Assembly (NCBI GenBank): GCA_026770575.1
Contig: MU657289.1
Location: 52,910-95,594, forward strand
Length of the DNA stretch: 42,685 nt
DNA from: Pelagophyceae sp. CCMP2097
Taxonomy: Eukaryota; Sar; Pelagophyceae
Direction: 5' to 3'
The position numbers and the translations under genes were made by a program. A model generated the notes under the pieces. It saw nothing but the letters and a program-made list of their open reading frames with translations. It was not told the origin of the DNA and searched no databases. Shown piece after piece: positions 31,301 through 41,329 of the stretch. The stretch's first letter is position 1; each line of letters starts with the position of its first letter.

Positions 31301-32273
31301 CCCTCTTCGCCGACTTTTGCGCAAACACGCGCTGGATCCGGATGCACCCGAGGACGGGGAATCGGTCGATGATGCGCAAATGATTGAGGTCCGCCGGAGA
31401 CGGCGCCTCTGCAGCCTCGCCAGAGCCGTCCATGAGCACGTCGGCGTCCGGCTCCGTGGCGTCCTTGTGCGCGGTGGCGGCGCCGTTTTCGTCGTCGGCG
31501 TCGACTTCGTACTCCAAATCCTCATCGGCGCAACGTTTCTCAAAGTTGCGCAGCTTCGCCTTGGAAAGGCGCTTGCAGCGGTCGGCGCGAGCCCACGAGG
31601 AAAGCCAGGCCGCGGTGCCGTCTACGAGGGTTGCGGTAGGCGGAGGCACGAAACGAATCGGAGGCCCGCGTGTTTGAAAAGGGTTTCCTGCACGCCCGAC
31701 TCTCGCACGCCCGACTTACTCCACTTCACAAGGAGCCAATCCCCGTCGCGCACGACGAGCTTGTCGATGCCGTCGCCGTCCTCGCAGGTGAAGCACCTAA
31801 GCGCGCTGTATGCGCGGGCCCGCGGCCCCCGGGGCCGAGGACCAGACCCTGATGCCAGCCTCCAGTCCTCACCTCCAGAGCCGCGCCCCCGCGAGGGGCG
31901 CGCGCTGCCCCGCCTTGGCGCACGCGGCGACCGTGACGCGCTTGCCGCAGTGCGCGCAGGCGGTTCCAGGGCCCTTTGCGGCCGGAGCGCCGTCGTCCGA
32001 GGAGGAGGAGGAGGAGGAGGAGTCCTCTTCCTCCTCCTCTCCCTCCCCCTCGTCCTTGTCCGTGGCGTCGTCTTTTTCGCTCTTGGAGGCGCGGTGGCGC
32101 TTCAAGCGGCCGGCGGCGGCGGATGCGGCGGCATTTGGGGCGTACGACTCATTGTCGTCTGACTCCGAGGAGGACTCCGACCCCTCCGAAGAGTCACTTT
32201 CAGTGGCCCCATCGCTGCGCTCCGCGACGGCGGCGCGCTTCGCCGCGCGCCGCAGCGACTCACGCGGGGCCAT
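22386..32273 (-). CDS. CHD-family chromodomain helicase DNA-binding protein (ATP-dependent remodeler)
   Basis: Thirteen exons: 32273-31873, 31796-31720, 31621-31026, 30944-30612, 30212-30070, 29173-28439, 28351-28215, 26514-26306, 26246-26145, 26046-25707, 25582-25153, 24994-24770 and 24699-22386; ~2,013 residues, all phases kept (exon 4 donor could be 30618). Order: acidic-Ser N-terminus; Cys pairs CAHC..CFTC (~115-137, a degenerate PHD/zinc knuckle); chromodomain 1 (DWLLVKW, then WLSSWARADRCKRL); chromodomain 2 (HLLVKWEGLSYDEATWE, ~270); SNF2 ATPase with DEMGLGKT (~370), VDEGH (~495) and LLTGTPLQN (~520); helicase C with VLIFSQMTRMLDVLEDYL, TRAGGLGINL and ARAHRIGQ; VITYDDAAVDALLD (~912) as in CHD proteins; SANT-like LVAVACLGYGRWDRV (~1330). 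A ~600-residue Ala-rich tail ends in two VFDLT motifs. It should slide or space nucleosomes in the nucleus. Several introns carry arrays. Confidence 0.9.
26515..28214. repeat. Array-filled 1.7-kb intron with adjacent 13-nt and 14-nt arrays
   Basis: CHD intron 7. From ~26600 to 27240 it is a strict 13-nt array (ACGGCCCCTCGAG, ACGGCGCCTTGAG, ACGACCACTTGAG and similar). From ~27250 to 28130 the period changes to 14 nt with a new unit (GGTCCCTGTGACAA). On the gene strand the intron starts GC at 28214 and ends AG at 26515, interrupting the conserved RAHRIGQ motif. Confidence 0.85.
29225..29365 (-). repeat. ~210-bp dispersed element, copy 4 (diverged)
   Basis: The complement reads CTCGGGTCGGGTTCGGGCCA, ACGGGTCGGCCAAAAGGC and CAAAACCCGTCCTGGAGGC, in family order. 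It is more diverged than copies 2 and 5. It is in sense orientation relative to the CHD gene. Confidence 0.6.
29755..29945 (-). repeat. ~210-bp dispersed element, copy 5
   Basis: The complement reads CAATTTGTGCCAAACCCAAA, then GGTCGGGTTTGGGTCGGGCC, GGTCGGCCAAAACGCGCAAA and CCCGTCGCTGCTCC. It is near full length. Same orientation as copy 4, ~390 bp away. Confidence 0.7.
30280..30490. repeat. Short array inside CHD intron 4
   Basis: About a dozen units of TCGAGGGCCCGTC and CAAGGGCCCATC type, spaced 12-14 nt. They lie between the GRRWVAHVVARGG exon and the TSYEMATAERAFL exon. Confidence 0.7.
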
Positions 32274-34514
32274 CGCGCGCGCGAGAAGGCCGGGCGCGTC
32301 AACTGTGGGCCAATGGGACAATAATTTGAAACACTTTGGCGAGTCTGCGGGCAGCCCAACAGTGACTTTGCACCGGGGAGAGAGACATTTATTCGAAATT
32401 TCCCCTTTTTTGTAAACAAATGCTCGGACTTGCCTCTGAACACATACCCAGAGAAAGGCTCTCCGACTCGGTTCTCCGCCGGCGTTGGATTTTCAACGCC
32501 TGGGTGTGTGCAGTGTGGCGACCTCGTGACGGGCAGCGCTTTGACTCCAGGATGGCGGGGCACCACTCGCTCCTTTGGCCCGCCACTGCCACCGTAAAAA
32601 AACGTTGCAGGCGCAAATTTTGCATGCGCGTTTTTCGTACAAAAATCAAGTAGCCATAGGCCTGAGCTTCCGGTGGCCGCGCAAGCACCCCAAGGGAAAG
32701 TCCGCGAGGCCTCTACTTTAAAATCAAAGAGCACCTTTTGCTAAAGTTACAGCGATTTTAAAATTTTAGACGACTTTTTTTATAAACACACACCACATTT
32801 CCTTTTTACAAGAGCGCGCCCCAGACCGTAACTGACGTTGATCAAAGGGCGCAGTTTTCTTCGGGGCCTACAACAAAGAGGCACTTTTTCTCGAATAATA
32901 AAAGAGAAACGTCCTGTTTTTTTTTAAATACGTGGGTCAACTGGAGCATTTTTAAAACCTTCCGGGGGAATTTAGGCTAGGTATTCCAAAAGCTGCTCGA
33001 CGTAGCCGCCTTACCAACGGCCGTACGCGCCCATCGGCGGCGGTTGAACAAAAATCGGAGGTGTCCTTGGGTGAAAACGGCCGTCGCCAAAGTCGCCAAA
33101 TCGATTTTCTCGGCCCATATAAGACGTGCCAAAGTCCATCCGCCGGCGCTGAAGTGGCTCAGCGCCCGGCATACGATCCCATTGACTCTACCTCCAAAGG
33201 CCTTTTCAAAGTTTCCCCCTGGAGAAAATCAGAACCTTCTTTGGCGAACCATCTTGTAGGCGGGATGGCTTAGGTCAAATCCTATTTCGATGGCGATGGT
33301 GCAGCGGCGAAGGGAGGACCGGCACTCCCGGTCCGAGCCTCGCGTCACCCTCGCAACCGCGCGCAGCAGCATGCTGCATTTAAGCGCGTGTCTTGTTTTT
33401 TTTTGTTTAGCGACAACGAGTTCCGCAGGAACTTGCGAATCAGACGGACGGCAGACAGACAAAGTTGCGAATTTTGATCCTCGATACGACCTCCGGAAAG
33501 GGGCCTAGATTTTATCAAATCCAAATACCCTCCTGGGGGTCTGAAAAATTAATTAACTAATTTATTAGTATCCTGGCCGCAGGACAGTGCCAGGACTCGC
33601 CTTCCACGGCCCGTAAATCCTCTCGGAAAGCGGACATTCGCCATTGACTTTTAAACACGCGCTCTTGAACACTTTTTAGGAACATTATTCGCTCCGACGG
33701 GCCAGGCAAAGAGCCCGAGGTCGGGCTTGTACGTCGTCGTCCGAGTGCAGAAGTGTGGACGTTGCCTCGTCGCGCCCGTGCTGTGCGTTGTGCCGACTTT
33801 TGCAGTAATTGGCGCAAAAGCGGCGTCTATAGCTACAAAAAGCATGTTCCGAGAGTCACTCGCCCGCGCTTCGGCGCGGCGTGTTGGCTCCGTATCGGGC
33901 ACCTTTCGCGCGGATGGATGATCCATGGTGGTAAGAATGGATCCCGCATCCAAGGCCGTCGATAGCACCTACTTGCATCACTATTATCATTTTAGCCTCT
34001 TCCTACGCACATTTGCTAGAATATCCTCTCGTGGTGCACTTAAGGTCCCATTTTTGGATTTAATCATTTACCAAAATAACGCAGAAAATAGAGTGGCCTG
34101 GGATGTGGCCCTGTAGCGGGATCCGTTCGTACCATCATGGAAACCCCATACGCGCGGAAGGTGCCAGCAACAGGGCACAAAACGTAGTTTCCGTCCGTTG
34201 TTCGTCCGTCCGTAAACCGCGGATTTTCAAAAACAGGGCGTGCTTATGTTAATGATGGCCTGTATTTTCGTAAAAGGTGGGTGTTTATGTCAATGGTGCA
34301 TGTCCGGGACTTACGGGCCGTGCTTCGTCCCACTAAACGCCCCAAACCCTTATTTTACCTCCATTTACCTCACAATAATTCTACGTAAAATACCAGACTA
34401 TGCTGAAATTGTTATTCTGATACGCGATTTAAAAATCCCTAAAATGCCATACAAATGTTCATGGTTATTTCCGGTCGATAATTTGAAAAGGCTTTCAGTG
34501 GGTTAATCCACCTG
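32274..34514. other. Long AT-richer non-coding region upstream of CHD
   Basis: No credible gene on either strand; open frames are short and without family resemblance. AT content rises well above the flanks, particularly at 32700-33000 and 33970-34500, with many A/T runs. Near 33560 there is an AATTAATTAACTAATTTATTAG stretch (ATTAATTAACTAATTTATT). It may hold the CHD promoter at its left end. A transposon relic is possible, but nothing shows its ends. Confidence 0.4.
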
Positions 34515-34960
34515 GTGTACTTATAGGTGGGCAAAGACAGTGTAGAGGATTATGGGCCCCTGTTTTTACTGTAATTACAGTGTGATCACTGTTACACACG
34601 TATTTACAGTGTGAAGTGAAGGTCATATTTTTAGAGGCGCTCAAACGAGGCGCAATGGGGCTGAGCGCGAGCGGAAGGCTCCGCCGAGTCGCCCCGGCGA
34701 ACTGACGAGCTCAAATACGAGGTGTGGCTCTGCATGCGCATGTTTTTGGGGTAAAAGTCCAACATTTGTTCAAACAAGTGGGGAAAAGCCACAATTTCGC
34801 GATACAAGGCGCCAGAAATTCACAAATATCGATGGATTGGAGATGTATTTTCAAGGGCACTACAAAGGCAAAATTTGGGGGTCGTGTAATTACGTGCAAT
34901 TACATGTAAAATCAAATACAGTTTTTACAAATTATTTTACAGTGCCACCTATAGGTGCAC
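34515..34960. mobile_element. 446-bp MITE-like element with ~19-bp terminal inverted repeats
   Basis: The left end GTGTACTTATAGGTGGGC (34515 onward) matches the complement of the right end, GTGCACCTATAGGTGGCAC (34960 back), at most positions. A palindrome is visible at the right end (CACCTATAGGTG). The interior is AT rich with ACAGTGTGATCACTGT and repeated TTTACAGTG words and no protein. Target-site duplication is unclear. It lies directly before the dispersed block at 34962-35040. Confidence 0.5.
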
Positions 34961-34961
34961 T

Positions 34962-35040
34962 CTTTGTCACTGCTTGTCCACGCCCTGCTCTTCCACGACA
35001 CGCGTCGCGTAAGCCTTCCGACCTTGGAGTCACTGTGGCC
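34962..35040 (+). repeat. Dispersed block shared with 658-735 (inverted)
   Basis: The strand shown reads as LLVHALLFHDTRRVS in one frame. The complement of 735-658 reads LLVHALLVHDTRRVS in one frame. DNA similarity is high over CGTCCACGCCCTGCTCKTCC-like sequence and CACGACACGCGTCGCGTAAG. The conserved translation may just reflect high DNA identity. It is adjacent to the MITE end on one side. Confidence 0.6.
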
Positions 35041-35495
35041 TCTCTCGGCGCACGGCGCGGCCGAAGAGGACGCGCGACGACGACGCACGGCCAGGGACGT
35101 CGACGCCTTTCTGATTTGTGTCGTCCCAGAGCGCCTCGCTATCTTCGACTCGGTGCCCTCAGTATCGAGTCCGTCTGGCTTCTCATCGCAACCAAACGCA
35201 AGGCGACGCTCTACGCAGCCTTTCCCCGTGGAAATACTCGAAAATGCTCTCAAAATACCCACAAATACCATGTTTTCATTATTGTGGCAGTATTTTTCGA
35301 CGAAGGGCGTCGAAGGCGCAAGAAGGGAGCTCGCGGTCGACGTCGCGCTCGGCGGCCACGCCGCGGAGCAGTGGCTCCTCGCGAGAGCGTGGGTCTCCCG
35401 AGCTCGGCGGCTCCACAAAGGCCACAAAGGCCACAAAGGCTCGTGGGGAACGGCGGTTCTGGAAACGCGTCGACGCCTCTTTTCGCGAATTCGCC
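35041..35495 (+). other. 5' region of the Pol X gene
   Basis: Sits between the dispersed block and the Pol X start codon. It includes a triple 9-bp tandem (CCACAAAGG at about 35411-35437). No separate gene is supported. It presumably holds the promoter and 5' leader. Confidence 0.3.
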
Positions 35496-38400
35496 ATGGA
35501 CCCCCACGCGAAACGCAATACCATGTCCATCGACGACGTCCTCGACGACGTCTGGCGCGGCGCCAAGAAGAAGCGCCGAAGACACGCGGGTGAGAAGCCA
35601 CGCGACGAGGCGGTGCTGCGATGCCTCTACCCAAAGGCCGCGGGAATGCCTCTGCCGAAGGTCGACGGTCGGGCCGCGGCGCCCTCCGCGGCGGGGCCCG
35701 ATTCGCGTGCGCAGAGCCGCCGGCGCTAGGCGCAAAGCCAGCGGCCCCCGCGGCCACCGACGCCGACGCCGCATCGGCCGCCGCGCGGCGCCTGCGCGCA
35801 GACGTGCGCACCGGCGCCCGTGGCGTCTCGCGGGGGTCGAGCTGGCGGGACCGCCAGCGCGTTTTTAGAGCGACGATCCTTTGTCGAAAAGAAGATGCTC
35901 TCTCGAAACGACGGTCCTTTGAAAGAGCGAGGCACGCCGCCGGAGAGCGGGCCTCGCTGCGAAGAGGCGTTTGCAACCGCGTAGGCTCATCTGCGCCATG
36001 CTGAAGAGAAGCGCGAGATTGCCATCCTGCTCGCGCGGCCGCCACGTGCCTTCCCCGCGCCGGACGCGCCGCCGCCGCCGCGGGCGGCGGAAGCGCAGAT
36101 GCGCGACGACGATGCCGCGCAGATGCAGGACGCTGCGACCGGAGACGGCGCCGCCGCGGCACAAGACGACGGCGCGACAGGAGACGATGGCGCGGCCGAA
36201 GACGACGGCGCGGCCCGGGACGGCGCGGTCTCTGATGAGGGCCCGGCGGCGCTGCCCGGAGGCGGCGCGCCGTCGCCGCCGCTCGGCGGATGCGCCTCGT
36301 CGCCAGAGCGAGGAGACTGCGGCGCCGCGGAGCTTGCGTCGCGAGAAGGATCACCGGAGCGAGGAGACCCCGCGGCGGAGCCGTCGCCCAAGCGGCAAAA
36401 GTGCCCGGCCGACGACGGCGTCGCCCGGTGCGGCACGGACGACGCAATCGGCGCCCTGCGGCGGCTCCGCGACGAAGCGCCGCCCCGCGACTCGCTCGAC
36501 GGTTTTGCGTTGCCTGATTCACTGAGCCGGGGAGCGGCGTTGCCCGCGGCGCCCGCGGCGCCCGCAGCGCGACGGAGCGACGCCGCGGGTGCGGTCCCAA
36601 GGCCGCAAGGCAGCGTGCCGAAAGACGACTCGCACGGCCTGCCGAAAGACTGCTCGCACGGCAGCGTTGCGACTGACTGCAGCGTGCCGACCGAATTTGA
36701 GCACGGCGGCGGTCCGACGCCCTTTTCCCAGCCTTACTCGGCTCGGGAGGCGCCTCGCGCCTCGGCGCCGTGCATCTCGCAGGTGCTGAGCGGCGCGTGG
36801 ACGACGCAGGCGTCGCGGTCGCAGGCGTCGCTTTTGGGGGTCGACGACCGGGACGACGAGGCGCCGTTTGAAAGCCCCGCCGTCGTCGTCGAGGCCTGGG
36901 ACGCTCGGCGGCGCGCCGTGGTGCTCGGATTGTTTGCGGATGAGCGGGATGCGCACCGGGACGAGGTTCTGCGCATCGCAAAAATGATGGTGCGTCGTAC
37001 GTCGAGATCGCACATATTTATACCTTTGCCAGAGGCCAATTCGCCGTCGCTTCGCCTTTGCCGAAGCGGCCTGGAACGACTGCCTCTTCGAAGGACCCTC
37101 TTCGGAAGGAGCTTTGAGTGGCCGGACGTAGGCCAGCCGCGAGTCGACGCTGCGCCTCGCGAGCCAGGCAGCGACCATCGGCGTCGCGCGCGGCCTCCTC
37201 GAGCGGCCGCCGCAGCCGCGGACGAGGCGCGTGAGAAGCGACGCCGCCGAGGGCGCGGCCGGCGTTGCGGTAAGCGCCGCGGCCGCCGCCGCCGCGGAAA
37301 GCGCCACGGGCGACGGCGCAGTTATGAAAAAGCCCGTGGCGCGGTCAGCGACGGCCGTCGACGCAGCGCCGCCGCGGCGGCCAGTCGCGCGCGCGGCGAC
37401 GACGGACGCCGCGCCGCCACGGCCTCCCGCGGCGGAGCGGATACCGGCGGAGAAGGGGGCTCTTCCGGCAGCCAAGGTGCCTTTAGTCAAGGCGCTTTTT
37501 GTCAAAAAGCCTGTAAAGAAATTCGGCACCAAGGCCGCTGTCCCCGCACCCGCCGCGCGGCCCGCGGCGCTCTTCGCCGGCGTCAACGCCGTGCTTGTGT
37601 ACAAAAGGACTTCGAAGGTGGTGAGTTTGAAGTCGATGGATTGCGGATCGAAAAGGCAAGAGTCCAAACGGATCGATGCCGGGCTCGCGAGCCACCTGCG
37701 CGTGCAAAGCACAATCGTCTCCCGGTGCAGGAGTTGGGGAAGCCATGCGCGCACGGGGCAAAAGAGGGCTCTGGTCGGAGCACGCGTACAGAAACAACGC
37801 AAAAGAGTCGGCGAACCGGAAGGGCGCCAATTAGGCCGTGGCCAACGTCGGCCGCAAGTTCGCGGCGCAGGGCGGCCGGCTGCTCGGCGTTTTCTCCGCG
37901 GACGGCGACGGCTGCGCGGGCGAGGTGGGCGAAGCTTTGAAAAACGGCGCCACGCACGTAAACCGCGGCGCCGGCGACTGGGAAACGAGGCCCCGCCGGC
38001 GGCAAGACGCGGGGGAGGGGCGGCTCCGGCGTGTTTGCCAGAAGTGTGGCCCGCTCAAAGTGCCGCCTCGCAGAGTGGCAAAAGGCGTAGAGCGTGGGAA
38101 CGCGCCTTACCCGAACGCGCCTTTCCCAAACGCCCCACAGATCGTCGTCGACGCCGCCGACTGCTTCGACGCTTCCGCCGAGTCGTCGGGCGACTTTGAA
38201 GAAGAGGACGGTTGCAAGACGCCGGCCGAGGTGGTGCTGAATCACGCGGCGACCGGGGCCTCGATCGAGGTCTTGAGGTTGAATTGGTTGACATCTTCCC
38301 TGGGCGAGCAGCGCCTCCTCGCCGCGCAGCACTTCGTCGTTTCCGTGCCGCCCCCGGCGAAGAAGAAGAGGGCTTCCCTCGTCGCAGCGAAGAAGTGCAC

Positions 38401-40698
38401 TTCTCGCGCCGACTACGTCCAATCCCAAGCCGGAAAAAAGCTCTTCGCCTGCCAGATCCTGCCACAAGGCGCGCGCCCCGACGACGCTTGGAAAGCGGAG
38501 CGGAGCGCGGCGGACGGCGCTTTGGACGGCGCGGACGGGGCTTGGAACGGCGCGCCCGCCGAGGGCGCGGCGGCAAAAGCGGGCAACGCGAACATTATAG
38601 ACTGGCTCACCGAGCTCGTCCTCTTCTACAACGGTCCGTGCGGGGCGGTTTCTGAAGAGGAATGCGTCGAGGAAGACGTATCGGCACCCGTTTGAGGAAT
38701 TCCTCTAGGGTCAGAGGAATTCCTCTAGGGTCAGAGGCATCCCACTAGGTTCGTCGGACCTGAAGCAAGTCACCTGGAGCGCGCCGTGCATGGAGCGCAC
38801 GATCAAGAAGATCCAGCTGCTGCCCTACTCGCTGACGGCGGACCACATTCCCCTGCTCCAAGGCATTTTAGGGAAAAAGCAAGGTGGTGAGGCCACAGTC
38901 TCAAAATTGACCGAGCTCATCCTGACAGGCAAACTCAGACGCGTAGAACAGTGGCGCCTCGACCCCTCCCGCAAGGCCATGCGCGACCTCGTCCGCGTCC
39001 ACGGCATCGGGCCGACGACGGCGGCGAAATTGGTCGCCAAGGGCGTTTCGTCGGTGCAGGATTTGAAGCTCAGGTTGGACAGAGGTGAAAAAAACATCGA
39101 CGTTTCGGCCTGTGTCAAAACGGGCCTGCTTCGCTTCGACGACTTGCAGTTGAGGATCCCGCGGGATGAAGTTCGAGACGTTGAAAGGGCGGTTTTTGAA
39201 GCGGCGCAGCGCGTGATGCAAAGGACAGCGGCGGCGTCTACCGGCGACTCGCCCGACGAACCGGCGGCGACGGCGGTGACGGCTCTGGCGGTGGGGTCGT
39301 ACCGGCGCGGGGCGGCCTCGTGCGGGGACGTGGACATCTTGATCACGTGCTGGGACAGCGTCTGAGGATGGCAACTCCGAACGTTGTATTCTCGGACGTC
39401 CGAGGATTTGATCACTCGGAGGATTTGATCACTCGGCATCGACGAGTCGGCATCGACGAGGCCAGCTTGGGAAAGGGGGCTCCGGGCGCGATCGTTGCTG
39501 ACTCGTGCGGTCGATGGATGGACGTAGGTCTGAACTTTGGCGGTCTTCTTTTCAAGACGAAGCTAACTGTCAGAGCGTCAAAGTCCAACGCAAGACCTTT
39601 TTAAACCACCTCCTCGACGACCTCGAGCAGTCGGGCTTCTTGACGGACAGGCTGGCCTCGGCGGCACGTTATGATACGAAGAAAGCGGGTGCCTCGAGAA
39701 GACGTGATGCAACGCTCCTCTCTTCAAACGCTCCTCCTAGGCCCCAAAGACTTCGACGTCGGCCCCGCCACGTTCATGGGCGTCTGCAAGCCGCGCTCGC
39801 TGCACCGGCGCGTGGACATCAAGGTGTACGCGCCGGAACATTGGGCTTACGCGATTCTTTACTTCACGGGTAAGCGTCCGCCCAAAAGCCATCTCGGCAA
39901 CGGCCACTGCGAATACGCCCGAGCCTCGAGCGGCATCCGGGGCTCACAAGAGGCTCGGGGGCGCGGCCGGCGAGAGCGAGGTGGCGTCGAGGAGGGTCAA
40001 ATAATGGGAGACCAAACGCTCCTGCACAGGCTCGGGCCACTTCAACCGGAGCATGCGCGCGTACGCAAAGGCGCTTGGGATGTCTCTGTGCGACACTTCG
40101 CTGAAGAAGGTGCTTCGGCGCGGGAGCGCGAGAGACGCCGCGGGCGGCTACCTCGACAACAAGGTGCCTTTTGCAAAATTGGGTGCCTTTTGCAAAATTG
40201 GGTTCATTGGAGAGGAATTCGGACTCTCATTGGAGGGGGCACTGCCTCCTTGCCCTCGGGTGCTCCGACGGCGCCGGGCGCGGGCCCACGGGACCCCTTT
40301 GATCATTCTTGCCTTGCAGGATTTGATGAGCGATTAAACCTCATTCTGATTCGAGGAATGCCGACGTACGATTCTCGGAATGCCTCGTAGGTCGCGAGCC
40401 TAGAGTCGTTCCCCGCGACCACCGAAAAGGACGTCTTCGACCACCTGCGTGCGTGAAGCGCCCCGGGGGCCCGCGCCACGTCGAAAGGCCTCGTTCAACG
40501 GCGCATCGGCGTCTTGACTGGACGCCGCTTTTCACCGGTCCTTCTCTAGGCCTCGACTGGCGCGAACCGCACGAGCGGTCGTGCGTGGACTCTGCGGCGG
40601 CGGTTGGCTTGGCGGCGGAGCGGCTGCGAAGGGACAAGAACTTGGCTGCGGACTTCTTTACAACTGACGACGCAGACGACCACGCAGACGTCGCGTGA
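35496..40698 (+). CDS. BRCT-containing family X DNA polymerase (Pol lambda/TdT-like)
   Basis: Twelve exons: 35496-35589, 35730-35803, 35985-36989, 37132-37620, 37835-37957, 38141-38633, 38749-39359, 39574-39667, 39741-39869, 40030-40163, 40391-40448 and 40550-40698; 1,150 residues, every junction in phase. The first ~530 residues are low-complexity Ala/Asp/Pro, unlike the ~575-residue total of animal Pol lambda. A BRCT domain spans exons 4-6 (LFAGVNAVLVYKRTSK, GGRLLGVFSAD, IEVLRLNWLTSSLGEQRLL). Then the 8-kDa/fingers region (KKIQLLPYSL, HhH HGIGPTTAAKLVAKG ~846), palm GSYRRGAASCGDVDILIT with two catalytic Asp (~955), TFMGVCK, RRVDIKVY with the third Asp (~1020), HFNRSMRAYAKALG, and LDWREPHER near the end. 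It should do gap-filling in end joining or base-excision repair in the nucleus. Exon 2 boundaries are the least certain. The opposite-strand 689-codon frame is a shadow. Confidence 0.88.
38694..38753 (+). repeat. Three 20-bp tandem copies across a 3' splice site of the Pol X gene
   Basis: Two identical units GAGGAATTCCTCTAGGGTCA (38694-38713, 38714-38733) are followed by a diverged third (38734-38753). The chosen acceptor CACTAG|GT is in the third copy, while the first two carry CCTCTAG|GG at the same place. The intron therefore ends in three serial AG acceptors of one origin. Confidence 0.8.
40164..40201 (+). repeat. Two 19-bp tandem copies at a 5' splice site of the Pol X gene
   Basis: The unit GTGCCTTTTGCAAAATTGG occurs twice in tandem, directly after the exon codons for LDNK. 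Each copy starts with the same GTGCCT donor hexamer. Confidence 0.8.
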
Positions 40699-41329
40699 CG
40701 AATCCGACCTCGTCGACATCACGTGACCCCGCACGTCGCCGAGCCCGACCTCGCCCACCGCCGAATCGAGGCGCTCCACCCGCGCGCTCCAGACGCTCTT
40801 AGAGACGTCTGCGGCCAAAGGATCCATGAACCCACTTGTCTTAGAATAGTATCATCCGAGAACCCCCGTCCGAAGATATTCGACAACTCCTGTCACACAT
40901 GCCCCAGAAGCGCTCAGAAAGACGGAGCTGCCTCGCCGCAACGCGGCGGCCGCGGCGCGGTCCGGGATGGCCTCTTGGGACGCCAGCCCACGGAGAGTTT
41001 CCGGGACAGTGTCGCACGCTCCACGCCCGACGCTCCCGGCCCGCTCCGCGGCGGCTCGTGCGTACCAAGCACGGCGGCTCGTGCGCCGCCATGAAGCTCC
41101 TCACGACACGCTATCCTTTGCACAAAGTACGACCTCGAGACGGCGGGCGCGCCGGCGCGGACCGCCTTACGCCCCGCGCTGCCGCGATCCCTGCAATAAC
41201 TCTCTAGGCGAAGCGCGGCCCAAGATCCCGCCGAATGTCGAAAGATCCCTTCGAGTCGGGTTACGGGCGTCATCTTCTTTAAACGTCTCAGAGCGCGCCT
41301 CGCGCGCGCCGCCGCCGCCGAGCTCCGTC
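40699..41329. other. Region 3' of Pol X; no gene supported
   Basis: The plus strand ends the Pol X gene at 40698. Beyond it, open frames on both strands are Arg-rich without motifs. There is a two-copy GCGGCTCGTGCG repeat near 41051 and 41070. It may include decayed 3' sequence of the kelch pseudogene. Confidence 0.3.

Noticed and set aside
32274..32734. N-terminal extension of the CHD protein on the minus strand
   Set aside because: The upstream frame has no in-frame ATG joining it to 32273 without non-ATG starts, and its composition changes to non-coding type.
34912..36981. A 689-codon minus-strand open frame
   Set aside because: It is antisense to the Pol X N-terminal exons, extremely Arg/Pro/Ala rich and without motifs. 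Long antisense frames are expected in such GC-rich coding DNA.
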